A stretch of 64,000 bases of DNA, from positions 96,928,842 through 96,992,841 of the forward strand of contig CM043953.1 in the NCBI GenBank assembly GCA_014529385.2, in the 5' to 3' direction. Position numbers and translations under genes: made by a program. Below the pieces are notes generated by a model, which had not been told where the DNA came from, made no database searches, and worked only from the letters and a program-made list of their open reading frames with translations. This document shows positions 48,851 through 58,228 of this stretch, piece by piece (within the stretch, counting starts at the first letter, position 1; each line of letters begins with the position of its first letter). The DNA comes from Adiantum capillus-veneris (Eukaryota; Streptophyta; Polypodiopsida; Polypodiales; Pteridaceae).

Positions 48851-51800
48851 TCAAGCCATACCCATCAGCGATCTACAGTGTGCAAACCGCTGTGAGGCTA
48901 ACGACTTCGTGAGTAGATCAGCAGGGTTATCGTCAGTGTGTACCTTGACAAGCTCTATGCGCTTGTCCTCTAGCACCTCTCGTATGAAGTGATACCTCAC
49001 CTCAATGTGCTTTGTCTTCGCATGGAAGACAGGATTCCGTGCCAACGCTATGGCACTCTGGCTATCACAATTTAGAATCGGAGCATCACAAGCCATACCA
49101 AGATCTCCCACTAGTCGTGAGAGCCATACGGCCTCCTTGGCAGCCTCAGTGGCAGCCATATATTCAGCCTCTGTAGTGCTCAAAGCAACGCATGGTTGTA
49201 AACGTGATGCCCACGAAACCGGTCCACCTGCAACTGTGAACACATAGCCGCTAGTAGACTTCCTCGAGTCCACGGACCCTGCATAGTCTGAATCTGTATA
49301 TCCGCAAACAGACATATCCTTCTCACCATAACATAGGGACAACTCTGAAGTCCCTCTCAAGTATCTGAGAATACCTCTCACTGCATCCCAATGACGCTTG
49401 CCCGGGTTAGACATGTACCTGCTAACCACACCAACTGCATGAGCAAGATCTGGACGCGTAGCCACCATGGCATACATCAAGGAACCAACAGCTGACGCAT
49501 AGGGAATCTGAGACATCTCTGTAGTCTCCAAATCTGTCTGAGGGCAGTCATCATGGCTGAGTTTTACATATGGAGGCAACGGGGTACTAATGGCCTTCCC
49601 CCCTTCCATATGAAAACGCTCAAGCACCCTGTCAATGTACTCTTTCTGACTAAGAAAGAGCATCTTGCGAGAACGATCACGAGTGATCCGCATACCCAAA
49701 ATATGACTGGCATCCCCAAGATCCTTCATGGAAAAGGTCTCATGTAGCCTATGTTTCAAGGCATCCACATCAGAAATACACTTCCCTGCGATCAGCATGT
49801 CATCCACATACAAAACCAAAACAATAAGACTACCATCTGCAGCCTTGCTAGTATAGAGGCATGGGTCCTCATAACTGCGTACATAGCCCAATGAACTCAT
49901 GAATGCATCAAACTTACGATACCATTCACGAGATGATTGCTTCAGCCCATACATGGTCTTAAGAAGCCGGCATACCATCTTCTTTGAACCATGAATAACA
50001 AACCCACTTGGTTGCTCCATGTACAAATCCTCGTGCAAGTCCGGATGTAAGAAAGCTGTTTTTACATCCATTTGCTTCAACTCCATGTCTTCTGTAGCTA
50101 CCAAAGCAAACAACATACGCAAAGTAGACATCTTCACCACTGGGGAGAAGATCTCGTCAAAATCAATGCCCTTCTGTTGCTTGAATCCTTTAGCCACAAG
50201 CCTTGCTTTGTACCTAGGCTTTGCATCCATTGAACACAGTTTTATCTTGTAAACCCACTTGCATGGTAGTGCCTTCTTACCCTTTGGCAAAGGAGTAAGC
50301 TCCCACGTTTCATTTTGGATCAACGAATCCATCTCTGACTGCATAGCCTGCTCCCACTTGAGCTTGTCAACACTAGACATGGCCTCATCATAACATGATG
50401 GCTCCCCACAATCAGCCAACAATACATAATCCATAGAAGGCACAAAACGCTGAGGCTGTCTTGCACGCCGCTCTGAACGCCTCAAAGACTGTGCAGGAGG
50501 TGCATCTGGCTGTCCCACATCTACATGATCTCCCAACAAGGGCTGATCTGGCTGTCCCACATCTACATGATCTCCCAACAAGGGCTGATCTCCCACTGGA
50601 GGGTCAATGGGCTGCCCACGAGCAGCCATGGGACCATCATACCGATGTCCATCCTCCTCAAATATCACACGCCGAACCTCAACCGTTCGCGGTGATGCTC
50701 TATACATAGAGTCCTCATGAAAAACAACATCATGGCTGCGCACAATCTTCCTGTCAATAGGATCCCACAATCGATAACCCATCTCACCAGAGCTACCATA
50801 ACCCAAGAAGATACATCTCTTGCTCTTTGGATCCAATTTGCTGCGTTTTGCCTTAGGTACATGTACATAAGCTTCACAGCCAAAAACACGAAGGTGACCA
50901 TACGAAGGTGTCAAACCTGTCCATACCTCTTCAGGCACTTTGAAGCCCAAAGGAACACTAGGTGAACGATTTATCAAATGCACAGAAGTGGCAACAGCTT
51001 CAGCCCAAAATCCATTTGACAAACCAGCCATAGAAAGCATACTACGGACTTTTTCCTGTATAGTCCTGTTCATGCGCTCTGCCACACCATTTTGAGGAGG
51101 TGTATAGGGAGCACTAAGCTCGCGCCGTATACCCTTCTCAACACATAATGTTGTGAAAGCATGAGACATAAATTCACCCCCATTGTCCGTACGTAAGCAC
51201 TTCAACTTACAACCTGATTGGTTCTCAACAAGAGCCAACCATTGCTTAAATATATCAAACACCATATCCTTCTTACGAATGGGGTATGCCCATACCTTCC
51301 TGCTAGCATCATCAATGAACGTAACAAAGTACATAGCACCTCCAAGAGAAGCATTGGGCATCGGCCCACATACATCACTATGCACCAAAGCTAGCTTTTC
51401 CAAAGATCTGTGTGGAACACTTTTCTTATGAGAAGACCGAGCATGTCGACCATAAAGGCAATGCTCACAAAACTCAAAACCACCAAAATCTGAAACGGGA
51501 ATGTAATCCGCACGTGCCAACAACTTCATACCTTTTAGTGACATATGCCCCAAACGCTGATGCCATAAAGAAGCAGGAGGTTGCTCAGTGATCCCCACAA
51601 TGTGATCAGCCACACTAGCTACACAAAGGGAATACAACGTATTCCTCTTAGCACCTTTAACCAAAACAAGGCTGCCCTTAGTGATCTTCCAACCTCCATC
51701 ACCAAAAGATACATTGAAACCAAGTGAATCCAACTGACCCACACTAATCAAGCTTTTTGCAAGAGCCGGCACATGATGCACACGCTGCAAGACAAACGTA

Positions 51801-52939
51801 GTAGAGTTTGGCATAGCCAAATGAATATCCCCAATGCCATGAATCTGCATAGAACGCCCATCGGCAATCCTGACAGTACCTGTGCTCGAAGCATCATAGT
51901 CATGAAACCACGACCTATGAGGCGTAACGTGAAAAGAAGCACCACTGTCAATGACCCAATCCATAGGCATACTACGCTCATGAGTGAGAAGAAAAGCGTC
52001 ATCAAAATAGGATGCAAGCAACACATCACCAAGCTCTTCACTAATAGCACTAGTCGGAGCACATACATGGTCATCTTGAGAGCTACACTCTCCCTGTGTT
52101 GCATTTAACTCCTCAATCTTGACATTGGATTTAGGCTTGTCCTTAGCATCATGGTCTTTCTTCTTACCATCTCCATTTTCCCTTTTCCACTTGTAGCAAT
52201 CCTTTTTGAAATGGCCTTTTCTACCACAATGGAAACATTCCACATCCTTTTTACTTGTGCCTGCACGGGACCTGCTTCTAGATTTACCCCTGTTGGACTT
52301 ATACTTGTCCATAGTCCTGCCTCTGACAACCATTGCACTAGAAGACTTATTACCTGCATTATTCTTTCGATTAATCTCTTCCGTGAGAAGACTAGACTCC
52401 ACATTAGTACTTGTCAACTCATTCGCAAGAACCGAGTTACTTATGGCTTTCCTAAATGTGTCCCATGACTCAGGCAACGTGACAAGTAAAAACATAGCTT
52501 TTACATTTTCCTCAAACGTAATTTCCTGCGTAGCAAGTTGGCTGAAAATTATATTGAACTCATTCAAATGCGCATTCATGGAAGCACCTTCCTCCATTCG
52601 CAAATCAATAAGCTTTTTAATCCAATACACCATAGAAGCAGCCGAATGCTTATCATACATATCGCAAATCCGCTGCCATAGCTCATAAGCTCCACCCTGT
52701 GCATCTTTCACATTGTAATAAACAGACTTTGAAAGGGAAAGCCTAATGGTAGACCTGCACATCTCATCCAACTCCTCCCAATCATCCCTCTCCATGTTCT
52801 CTGGCTTAACTCCCTGCAACTTTAGAGGTCGAATCTGTTTCTTCTGCACCAAGACATCCCAAATCTGATCTTTCCAATATGAGAAGTTAGCACCATCCAA
52901 CTTCTCAATATTGAAAACTGTGTCCTCTTTAGTGCCCAT
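48851..52939 (-). CDS. Copia C gag-pol polyprotein, intact
   Basis: 1362 codons without interruption. The start is taken at the ATG at 52939 (MGTKEDTVFNIEKLDG), because the 31 codons upstream lack an ATG and do not look like gag. Domains by residue: UBN2-like gag 10-190; CCHC knuckle CFHCGRKGHFKKDC 235-248; protease DSGAS at 331; GAG-pre-integrase with HQRLGH near 460 and CEHC near 491; integrase catalytic D522, D585, E621; RT with YVDD 1044-1047; RNase H with D1216, E1257 and D1292. All catalytic residues are present. A 14-residue segment is tandemly duplicated at about 784-811. It would form virus-like particles and copy and integrate the element. Confidence 0.95.
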   Translation of the reverse strand: MGTKEDTVFNIEKLDGANFSYWKDQIWDVLVQKKQIRPLKLQGVKPENMERDDWEELDEMCRSTIRLSLSKSVYYNVKDAQGGAYELWQRICDMYDKHSAASMVYWIKKLIDLRMEEGASMNAHLNEFNIIFSQLATQEITFEENVKAMFLLVTLPESWDTFRKAISNSVLANELTSTNVESSLLTEEINRKNNAGNKSSSAMVVRGRTMDKYKSNRGKSRSRSRAGTSKKDVECFHCGRKGHFKKDCYKWKRENGDGKKKDHDAKDKPKSNVKIEELNATQGECSSQDDHVCAPTSAISEELGDVLLASYFDDAFLLTHERSMPMDWVIDSGASFHVTPHRSWFHDYDASSTGTVRIADGRSMQIHGIGDIHLAMPNSTTFVLQRVHHVPALAKSLISVGQLDSLGFNVSFGDGGWKITKGSLVLVKGAKRNTLYSLCVASVADHIVGITEQPPASLWHQRLGHMSLKGMKLLARADYIPVSDFGGFEFCEHCLYGRHARSSHKKSVPHRSLEKLALVHSDVCGPMPNASLGGAMYFVTFIDDASRKVWAYPIRKKDMVFDIFKQWLALVENQSGCKLKCLRTDNGGEFMSHAFTTLCVEKGIRRELSAPYTPPQNGVAERMNRTIQEKVRSMLSMAGLSNGFWAEAVATSVHLINRSPSVPLGFKVPEEVWTGLTPSYGHLRVFGCEAYVHVPKAKRSKLDPKSKRCIFLGYGSSGEMGYRLWDPIDRKIVRSHDVVFHEDSMYRASPRTVEVRRVIFEEDGHRYDGPMAARGQPIDPPVGDQPLLGDHVDVGQPDQPLLGDHVDVGQPDAPPAQSLRRSERRARQPQRFVPSMDYVLLADCGEPSCYDEAMSSVDKLKWEQAMQSEMDSLIQNETWELTPLPKGKKALPCKWVYKIKLCSMDAKPRYKARLVAKGFKQQKGIDFDEIFSPVVKMSTLRMLFALVATEDMELKQMDVKTAFLHPDLHEDLYMEQPSGFVIHGSKKMVCRLLKTMYGLKQSSREWYRKFDAFMSSLGYVRSYEDPCLYTSKAADGSLIVLVLYVDDMLIAGKCISDVDALKHRLHETFSMKDLGDASHILGMRITRDRSRKMLFLSQKEYIDRVLERFHMEGGKAISTPLPPYVKLSHDDCPQTDLETTEMSQIPYASAVGSLMYAMVATRPDLAHAVGVVSRYMSNPGKRHWDAVRGILRYLRGTSELSLCYGEKDMSVCGYTDSDYAGSVDSRKSTSGYVFTVAGGPVSWASRLQPCVALSTTEAEYMAATEAAKEAVWLSRLVGDLGMACDAPILNCDSQSAIALARNPVFHAKTKHIEVRYHFIREVLEDKRIELVKVHTDDNPADLLTKSLASQRFAHCRSLMGMA

Positions 52940-54100
52940 TACAACAAGAATGCAACAATGAGAAACCTGTAACCAACCAACAAACTGCCACAACAAAGTA
53001 GTGTTGCAAATCTGACAACACCTGCTGCTCAATCAAAGCGCATAGAGTATAAATCAGCCCATAATATGGTCAAAAAACGTACGTAGAAATCCACAAACAA
53101 ATGCATAAACCCGTGACACCTGTAACTCAACCGGCCTAGGCAAACTGTGCCACAAAATGCATCAACAATGAGCTGTCATAGAGGCATAAACATACTCCAT
53201 GTCTGAATAACCACAATAGAGACATAAGCTGACCAAGCTTACACAAATCCGTGAGCATAAATGGATCCAAGTGAGCATATAACCAATGCACAAGCTCAGC
53301 GAAGTCCAATCTCTACTGTCAACCAAGTACCTGTCCGTACTCAAACCGCAACACTGCAAGCAAGAGCAAACCCGCTCTATGTATAAGTGAACCAAATCTC
53401 CACAATATCATGCATAAAGAGTGTCTGTCAAACTGCCATATCCACATCCATCAACATACATAGATGATGTAAACCTGTAGCTCAAGAAAACGCATAAACA
53501 GACTGCCCAGAAGAGTAGAAGCTGCCACTCAAACCACAACCATATGCATGGCTGTCCCACAGTCAAAATACATGTTTTGTAACCACAGAAGAAACCTGTA
53601 TCCAAAGCTCCCTGTAACCTGTAACCTGTACCCGTACCTGTACCTGTACCTGCACCTGTACCTGTACCTGTAGTCGAAGAAGACAATGTCGCCAAACTCC
53701 CACTCTATCTGTGTGTATGAGGCCACTCCAAGAAGAGGCTACACACTCTCAAATGAGCTGTGGGCTCACGTAAGTGGAAGACACTACAACAATGGCACCT
53801 GTAATGGCTATGGAAGCTCTGGCAGCAGAAAACTACCAAAGAGAGATGAAAAACGTAGCTCCTAGTCTGTAGCTCGGATGGGATTTCTAATGGCACGAAT
53901 GGCTCCGAAAGGGGGGTTAAACCCAAGGACACCTGATGAAAATACTCGCAGAGTGCTGAACCTTCCAATGCCAAGCTCAGAAAAACCTTCTGCTCTTTGG
54001 AAATGCGCGCGTGCGCGAAACCGAAAAACGGCAATGAAACAGCAGCAAGTTTCAACACACTCAACAATGATGATGAAGCTCTCAATGCTCTCACTACCAA
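52940..54100 (-). other. Untranslated leader of copia C with hexamer array
   Basis: About 1.16 kb between primer site and start codon. On the plus strand 53618-53672 is a CCTGTA-type hexanucleotide array with a few variants. No competing ORF of note. Confidence 0.7.
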
Positions 54101-54112
54101 GCTCTGATACCA
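54101..54112 (-). promoter_or_regulatory. Primer-binding site of copia C
   Basis: TGGTATCAGAGC on the minus strand, two bases inside the 5' LTR, an exact initiator-Met tRNA match. Confidence 0.9.
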
Positions 54113-54114
54113 CT

Positions 54115-54301
54115 TGTAGGGATCGGAGAGCACACACACAGAGAGCCAACACGAAGAAGGAGATAGACACAGTGTGTGGCGGGGCGGTACTCACACTACA
54201 ATGTGTAGTTATGAGTATAGTTATTATGAATGAGTAAATGAATGGCTGTACATGGGCGGCTGAACAACGGGCAGCCGAGCACACGGGCCTTTAACCCAAC
54301 A
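54115..54301 (-). repeat. 5' LTR of copia C
   Basis: 187 bp with TG...CA ends on the minus strand, followed on the plus strand by the target duplicate GGAGG at 54302-54306. Confidence 0.95.
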
Positions 54302-54475
54302 GGAGGTGCGCCTGCACGTGCCCTCTCGCTCTATCTCGCTCTCTATCTCTCTCTGATCGTGTTTGACATTGATTATGTACGGGGATTTGCCAAGTAAGCA
54401 GATTTGTGCATTTCATGGATTGCAATATGTTGTTTTTCGATATTTTGCAGGGACACCGAGCCTTCGTTTGTAGCA
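54302..54475 (+). repeat. 3' LTR of element B, right part
   Basis: Continues the LTR after copia C. It matches 42897-43116 of the 5' LTR, with a short pyrimidine stretch in place of the long (CT)n, and ends CGTTTGTAGCA followed by the GAAGG target duplicate. Confidence 0.8.
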
Positions 54476-56755
54476 GAAGGGTGGTTGCACAAAGGAAGAA
54501 AGTGGGTTTACTTTGGATGTAAATGTGCCCGACGTAAATGTTGCCATGTTTGCATGTCGAGGTGCAAGTGTTGTTCGAGACATTGAGATTTGGCATAAAT
54601 GTATTAATCATGTAAATTTGCAGAGGAAGAAAATGATGCAAACCAAAGAGATGGTTACATGTTTGCCTATATTTAGAGTTGTTGAAATGCAAAAAGTTTG
54701 TGAAGCTTGTCAATTTGGAAAGCACACAAAAGCATCCTTTCCTCATGATAAGCATGTAAGCAAGAATGCATTGGATTTAGTGCATACAAATGTATGGGGC
54801 CCAACGAAGACTGCATCTATGGGTGGATGTAGATATTATGTGAGTTTCATTGATGACCATACAAAGAAGGTATGGGTCTATTTCATAAAGCAGAATAGTG
54901 AGGTCTTTATGAATTTTCCAAATGTCAAAGTTATGGTTAGAAAATAGATTGGAAAGCATGTAAAGTGCCTGCGGTCAGATGGAGGGGGAGAATACTTCTC
55001 CAATGAATTCAATGGTTTTCTCAAAAAACATATTTTTTAGAGGCAGTTTTCATGTAGGTATACTCCGCAGCAAAATGGTGTTGCTGAGCCAAAGAACAAG
55101 CACATTGCAGAAGTTTCTAGAGCATTGATGAATGAGAAGAACATGCCTCATTGTTATTGGACTGAGGCTGTTGCTACATGTGTTTACATTATGAACATGA
55201 CCCCTACTGCTGCAGTACATGATATGACACCTGAAGAAAAGTCAGTGGTGAAAAACCAGATGTGTTTAGATGTATCACTTATGTGCATGTGTTGGATAAC
55301 CTAAGAAGTAAGCTTGATTCAAAAGCAAAAAAATGCGTGTTCATTGGTTATTCCCTTGAGCAAAAAGGGTACAAGTGTTACAATCCTGTCACGGGTAAAG
55401 TGAGGGTGAGCAAGGATGTCATTTTTGATGAAATGGAAAGTTGGTCTGCTGATGTAAAAGATGTTGATGTAAGAGAAAATGTGGTTGCAAAAAATATAGG
55501 TGTGCAATCACAAGTATTGAGTGGGCCGCAAGGGTTATCTAGAGAAGGTCATGGTGAGAAGCCATGGAGTGACAGGTTACGTGAAGGATTGAGTCCTACT
55601 AACTCTTCAAATGTATTTAGGAAAGGGAAGGAAAAAGTTGATGATGCCTCTAAGTTGCCAAATTTGAGTGCTGGTTATGATGATGGCGGTAGCAGTGGTT
55701 TTGAGCAGAGTTTGGATGAGGACTTTGGCATACCCTTTGTGAAGACTTCGGTTGCAAGAAGGATGCAAACAGGGAACAAGGCACTTGGAAGTGATCCTGG
55801 ACCATGCAGGTTGGCGAAAAAAGTAAGAAATGTTGTGCACAGATTGACTTATGACAATTATGTGGCTTGTCATTGTGCATATATGGCGAAGATTATAGAG
55901 GAGGTAGAATCCACATGTTTTGAGGATGCTCTCAAGGATGAAAAATGGTGGTAAGCTATGGATGAAGAGATGGATGCACTTGATGCAAATGGAACATGGG
56001 AATTGGTGCCTTTACCAAAAGGCAAAAAGGAAATTGGATGTAAGTGGGTTTACAAAATAAAGTATAATGTTGATGGTAGTGTGAGCAGGTACAAGTCTAG
56101 GCTTGTAGCCAAAGGTTATGCACAAACTTATGGGATTGATTATGAGGAGACATTCAGCCCCGTAGCCAAGATGGCTACCATTCATGTGTTTATTGTAGTG
56201 GCTGCCGCATTAGAATGGGTGTTGAAGCAAATGGATGTAAAGAATGCATTTTTGAATGGAGACTTGGAGGAAGTTGTGTATATAGAGTAACCACAAAATT
56301 ATGCAAATTTGAGGTTACGTGACCTTGTATGCAGGTTAAAGAAAGCATTGTATGGGCTGAAGGAAGCACCTCTAGCTTGGTATAAGAGGATGGTGGCGTT
56401 CCTCAATTTGTTGGGCTTTGAGAAGTTTGATGCAGATCATTCATTGTATGTGCAAAAAAATGAGGCAAGAATTATGGTGAAATGTATTTATATGGATGAT
56501 CTGATTGTTGGAGGTGATAATGCGGCTGAAGTAGAGAGTGTGCATACTCTACTTATGGAGGATTTTGACATGAGAGACTTGGGAGACTTGCGGTATTTCT
56601 TGGGCATTGAAATTATTTGCACAAAAGAGGGTGTATGGCTGTCACAAAGACAATATGTGATTGATATGTTGAAAAGTATGGTATGGCTGATTGTAAGCCG
56701 ATTACAATGCCCTTAGATCAGAATTTGAAGTTGGGGAATGATGTAGATCAAATGC
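54476..56755 (+). pseudogene. Copia A pol: pre-integrase, integrase, RT
   Basis: GAG-pre-integrase has IWHKCINHVNLQ near 54587 and CEACQFGKHTKASF near 54704. In the integrase core the first Asp is changed to Asn (LVHTNVWGPT near 54778). The second Asp remains in LRSDGGGEY near 54970 and the Glu in NGVAEPKNKHI near 55078. A TAG at 54945-54947 and frame changes near 55020 and 55250 follow. Linker and integrase C-terminus are open at 55262-55954. RT (55958-56716) has CKWVYKIKYN, LVAKGYAQTYGIDYEETFSPVAK, a TAA at 56288-56290 and catalytic YMDDLIVGG near 56488. Coding homology ends near 56755 where a gypsy fragment begins. Confidence 0.85.
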
Positions 56756-56756
56756 T

Positions 56757-57135
56757 TGAAAATGCTACAAAGGTCACCTAAAAAAGCATCGCAAATCTCC
56801 CTTAAATATTCCCTAAAAGTAGTGTTGATTAATCTTTGGAATGTAGCAAAGACATTAGTTAAACCAAAAGCCATAACACGAAATGCGAACACGCCAAATT
56901 CAGTTATAAAAGTGGTTTTAGCTTGGTCCTCTAACACAATCGTGATTTGATTGTAACCACAACACCCATTCTAAAAATCTGTAAGCTTCCTTTTTTGCGA
57001 TTCTCTCAAGCACATGTTCCGAATATGGCAAGGGATAATGATCTCTTCTAGTGGCAACATTAACCTTCTTGAGATCCACACACACTCTGAGTTTCCCATT
57101 CTTTTTTGACACAATAACTAAAGAGAGGGTCTTAG
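56757..57135 (-). pseudogene. Gypsy RT fragment inside copia A
   Basis: Read on the minus strand, SKKNGKLRVCVDLKKVN near 57110-57060 and RRDHYPLPYSEHVLERIAKK belong to the gypsy RT fingers/palm. After a frame change, EDQAKTTFITEFGVFAFRVM, an FGLTN block and FATFQRLIN follow, then FLGDL where the YxDD box is expected. About 125 codons in total with no other gypsy domain. It sits exactly where the copia A RNase H should be, so it replaced or was captured into that region. Confidence 0.75.
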
Positions 57136-57256
57136 TAGGCGACATCGACCTTGAGTACGTGGCAACGGATAAGCAAGCTGCAGATATCTTCAAGAAGGCC
57201 CTTGGAGTAGAGAAGCTATGGCAATTTTGAGAGATGGCGTTGAGATTGAGGGAGAG
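57136..57256 (+). pseudogene. Copia A polyprotein C-terminus and polypurine tract
   Basis: LEYVATDKQAADIFKKALG at about 57151-57207 is the usual end of copia RNase H, with a TGA shortly after at 57229. The purine tract GATTGAGGGAGAG at 57244-57256 immediately precedes a TG-start LTR. Confidence 0.75.
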
Positions 57257-57402
57257 TGTTGACATGTCAAGCTCAACTCTTGGATGACTACCACTGATAG
57301 TCATCATCACTGGCGTGCCTTGGCGGATATGCATACCTTTGCCAGTGATTGTACAATTGTACTACACCGAGTTCGTCTACCTACTGGAGTGATGACACAC
57401 TT
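57257..57402 (+). repeat. Start of 3' LTR of copia A
   Basis: It begins TGTTGACATGTCAAGCTC directly after the purine tract. The right end is not definable because the copia gag fragment J on the other strand starts near 57403. No 5' partner was recognised. Confidence 0.5.
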
Positions 57403-57576
57403 ATCTATTCACCTCACTCGATGTACTTCAAAACCTTTAACAATGATCCACACACCCTTGGAAACAAGTACATGTTGCATCACGTAAATCCCGATGTAAG
57501 CCCACAATGGATAGTTGTCTCCATCTAATTTGTCATCAGCAAACAACTTCTTGAACACATGATTGCTCTCATCCAT
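57403..57576 (-). pseudogene. Copia J gag N-terminal fragment
   Basis: ATG at 57576 on the minus strand. KLDGDNYPLWAYIGIYVMQH and a W-x-x-V-x-G-F segment match the copia gag start pattern. It is cut after about 55 codons near 57403. The sequence to the right is its leader and probably LTR, with ATTTATATAG near 57850 on the minus strand as a possible TATA box. Part of it (about 57672-57720) is similar to the last 60 bp of the window. Confidence 0.6.
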
Positions 57577-58228
57577 TGTGAAAGATTGAACCTGATGTAG
57601 AAAATGCCCAAACTGACTAGAAACCTTGAGGTAGGAAGTGAAAAGAAATTGTCCGTGCTGTATATGACCACACGGCTTGGAGATGGAGAAGAAACTCAAG
57701 GCACTCAACAAAGAATACATTACTTGGTGTGCAAATACAAGATAAGATAACCTTAGAGTGATGGGCGTATATACAAAACCCGATGGAACTCTTGGTGAGA
57801 GAAAAAAGTGCCTCAACAATCCTAAGTGTGTTTATACACATCACTACTATATAAATGGTAACAGTGTAATCACAGCGTATGCAAGAATGAGATTATTATT
57901 TATCAGCGTTCTCGGCTCCTTAGTTTCTAATGCAGGTAATTAATAAGGGCAATATATCTTCAAATTTCATATAGACAAATAGTGCCTTCGTAAGTTCTCT
58001 GCCCCCCCCTCTTATCGAGTTGGGGAAATTGTCTGTCGACGACCATTGCTAAGCATAAGATCGCTTTGTACCCACCATGGGTGCGTCTCTGCGTGGCTCC
58101 AGTACGGACCAAAGAGCCTGCATACGTTCCTGCCTTACGTATTTCATGGAATCTGCACAGCCCAGGGAGAAGAAGAAGAAGAGGCGGTGGAGAAAGAAGC
58201 ACATGCTGGTAGTCATACCCATTGGAGA
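57577..58228. other. Copia J leader/LTR remnant and PPR upstream region
   Basis: 57577 to about 57900 is probably leader and LTR of the minus-strand copia J. From 57983 the PPR reading frame is open but has no ATG until 58229. An out-of-frame ATG in a good context (CACCATGGG) lies at 58077 and opens about 45 codons. Confidence 0.5.

Larger units (their letters stand above)
48609..54301 (-). mobile_element. Ty1/copia element C, complete and young
   Basis: On the minus strand: 5' LTR 54301-54115, primer site 54112-54101, leader, an intact polyprotein 52939-48851, polypurine tract 48806-48796 and 3' LTR 48795-48609. The 5-bp target duplication GGAGG is at 48604-48608 and 54302-54306. The two 187-bp LTRs differ at only two positions. 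All structural and coding parts are in place, so this copy could still be transposition-competent. It interrupts the 3' LTR of element B. Confidence 0.95.
42596..54475 (+). mobile_element. LTR element B, non-coding internal domain (LARD-like)
   Basis: The 5' LTR is 42596-43116, the initiator-Met primer site 43118-43129 and the internal domain 43117-48302. The 3' LTR is 48303-48608 plus 54302-54475, interrupted by copia C. The 5-bp target duplication GAAGG lies at 42591-42595 and 54476-54480. No gag or pol motif is visible in the 5.2-kb interior on either strand. Complete LTRs, primer site and target duplication with a large non-coding interior are the definition of a LARD, which must be mobilised by proteins supplied in trans. 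Confidence 0.85.
40984..57400 (+). mobile_element. Ty1/copia element A, split by nested insertions
   Basis: gag and protease lie at 41328-42595. The coding then resumes at 54476 with the region leading to GAG-pre-integrase, followed by integrase, RT (to 56716), and the RNase H end at about 57136-57230, a purine tract and a 3' LTR start at 57257. Between 42596 and 54475 sits LTR element B, flanked by the duplicated target GAAGG. A gypsy RT fragment on the minus strand replaces part of the RNase H region at about 56757-57135. The 5' LTR was not recognised; about 340 bp of possible leader precedes gag. Confidence 0.8.

Noticed and set aside
48851-53032. Upstream extension of the copia C polyprotein to 53032
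   Set aside because: The extension begins at a TTG codon and has a non-gag-like sequence; ATG at 52939 gives a normal copia gag start.
58046-58228. Start of the PPR protein at 58046
   Set aside because: That codon is TTG; no in-frame ATG exists between the stop at 57980 and 58229.
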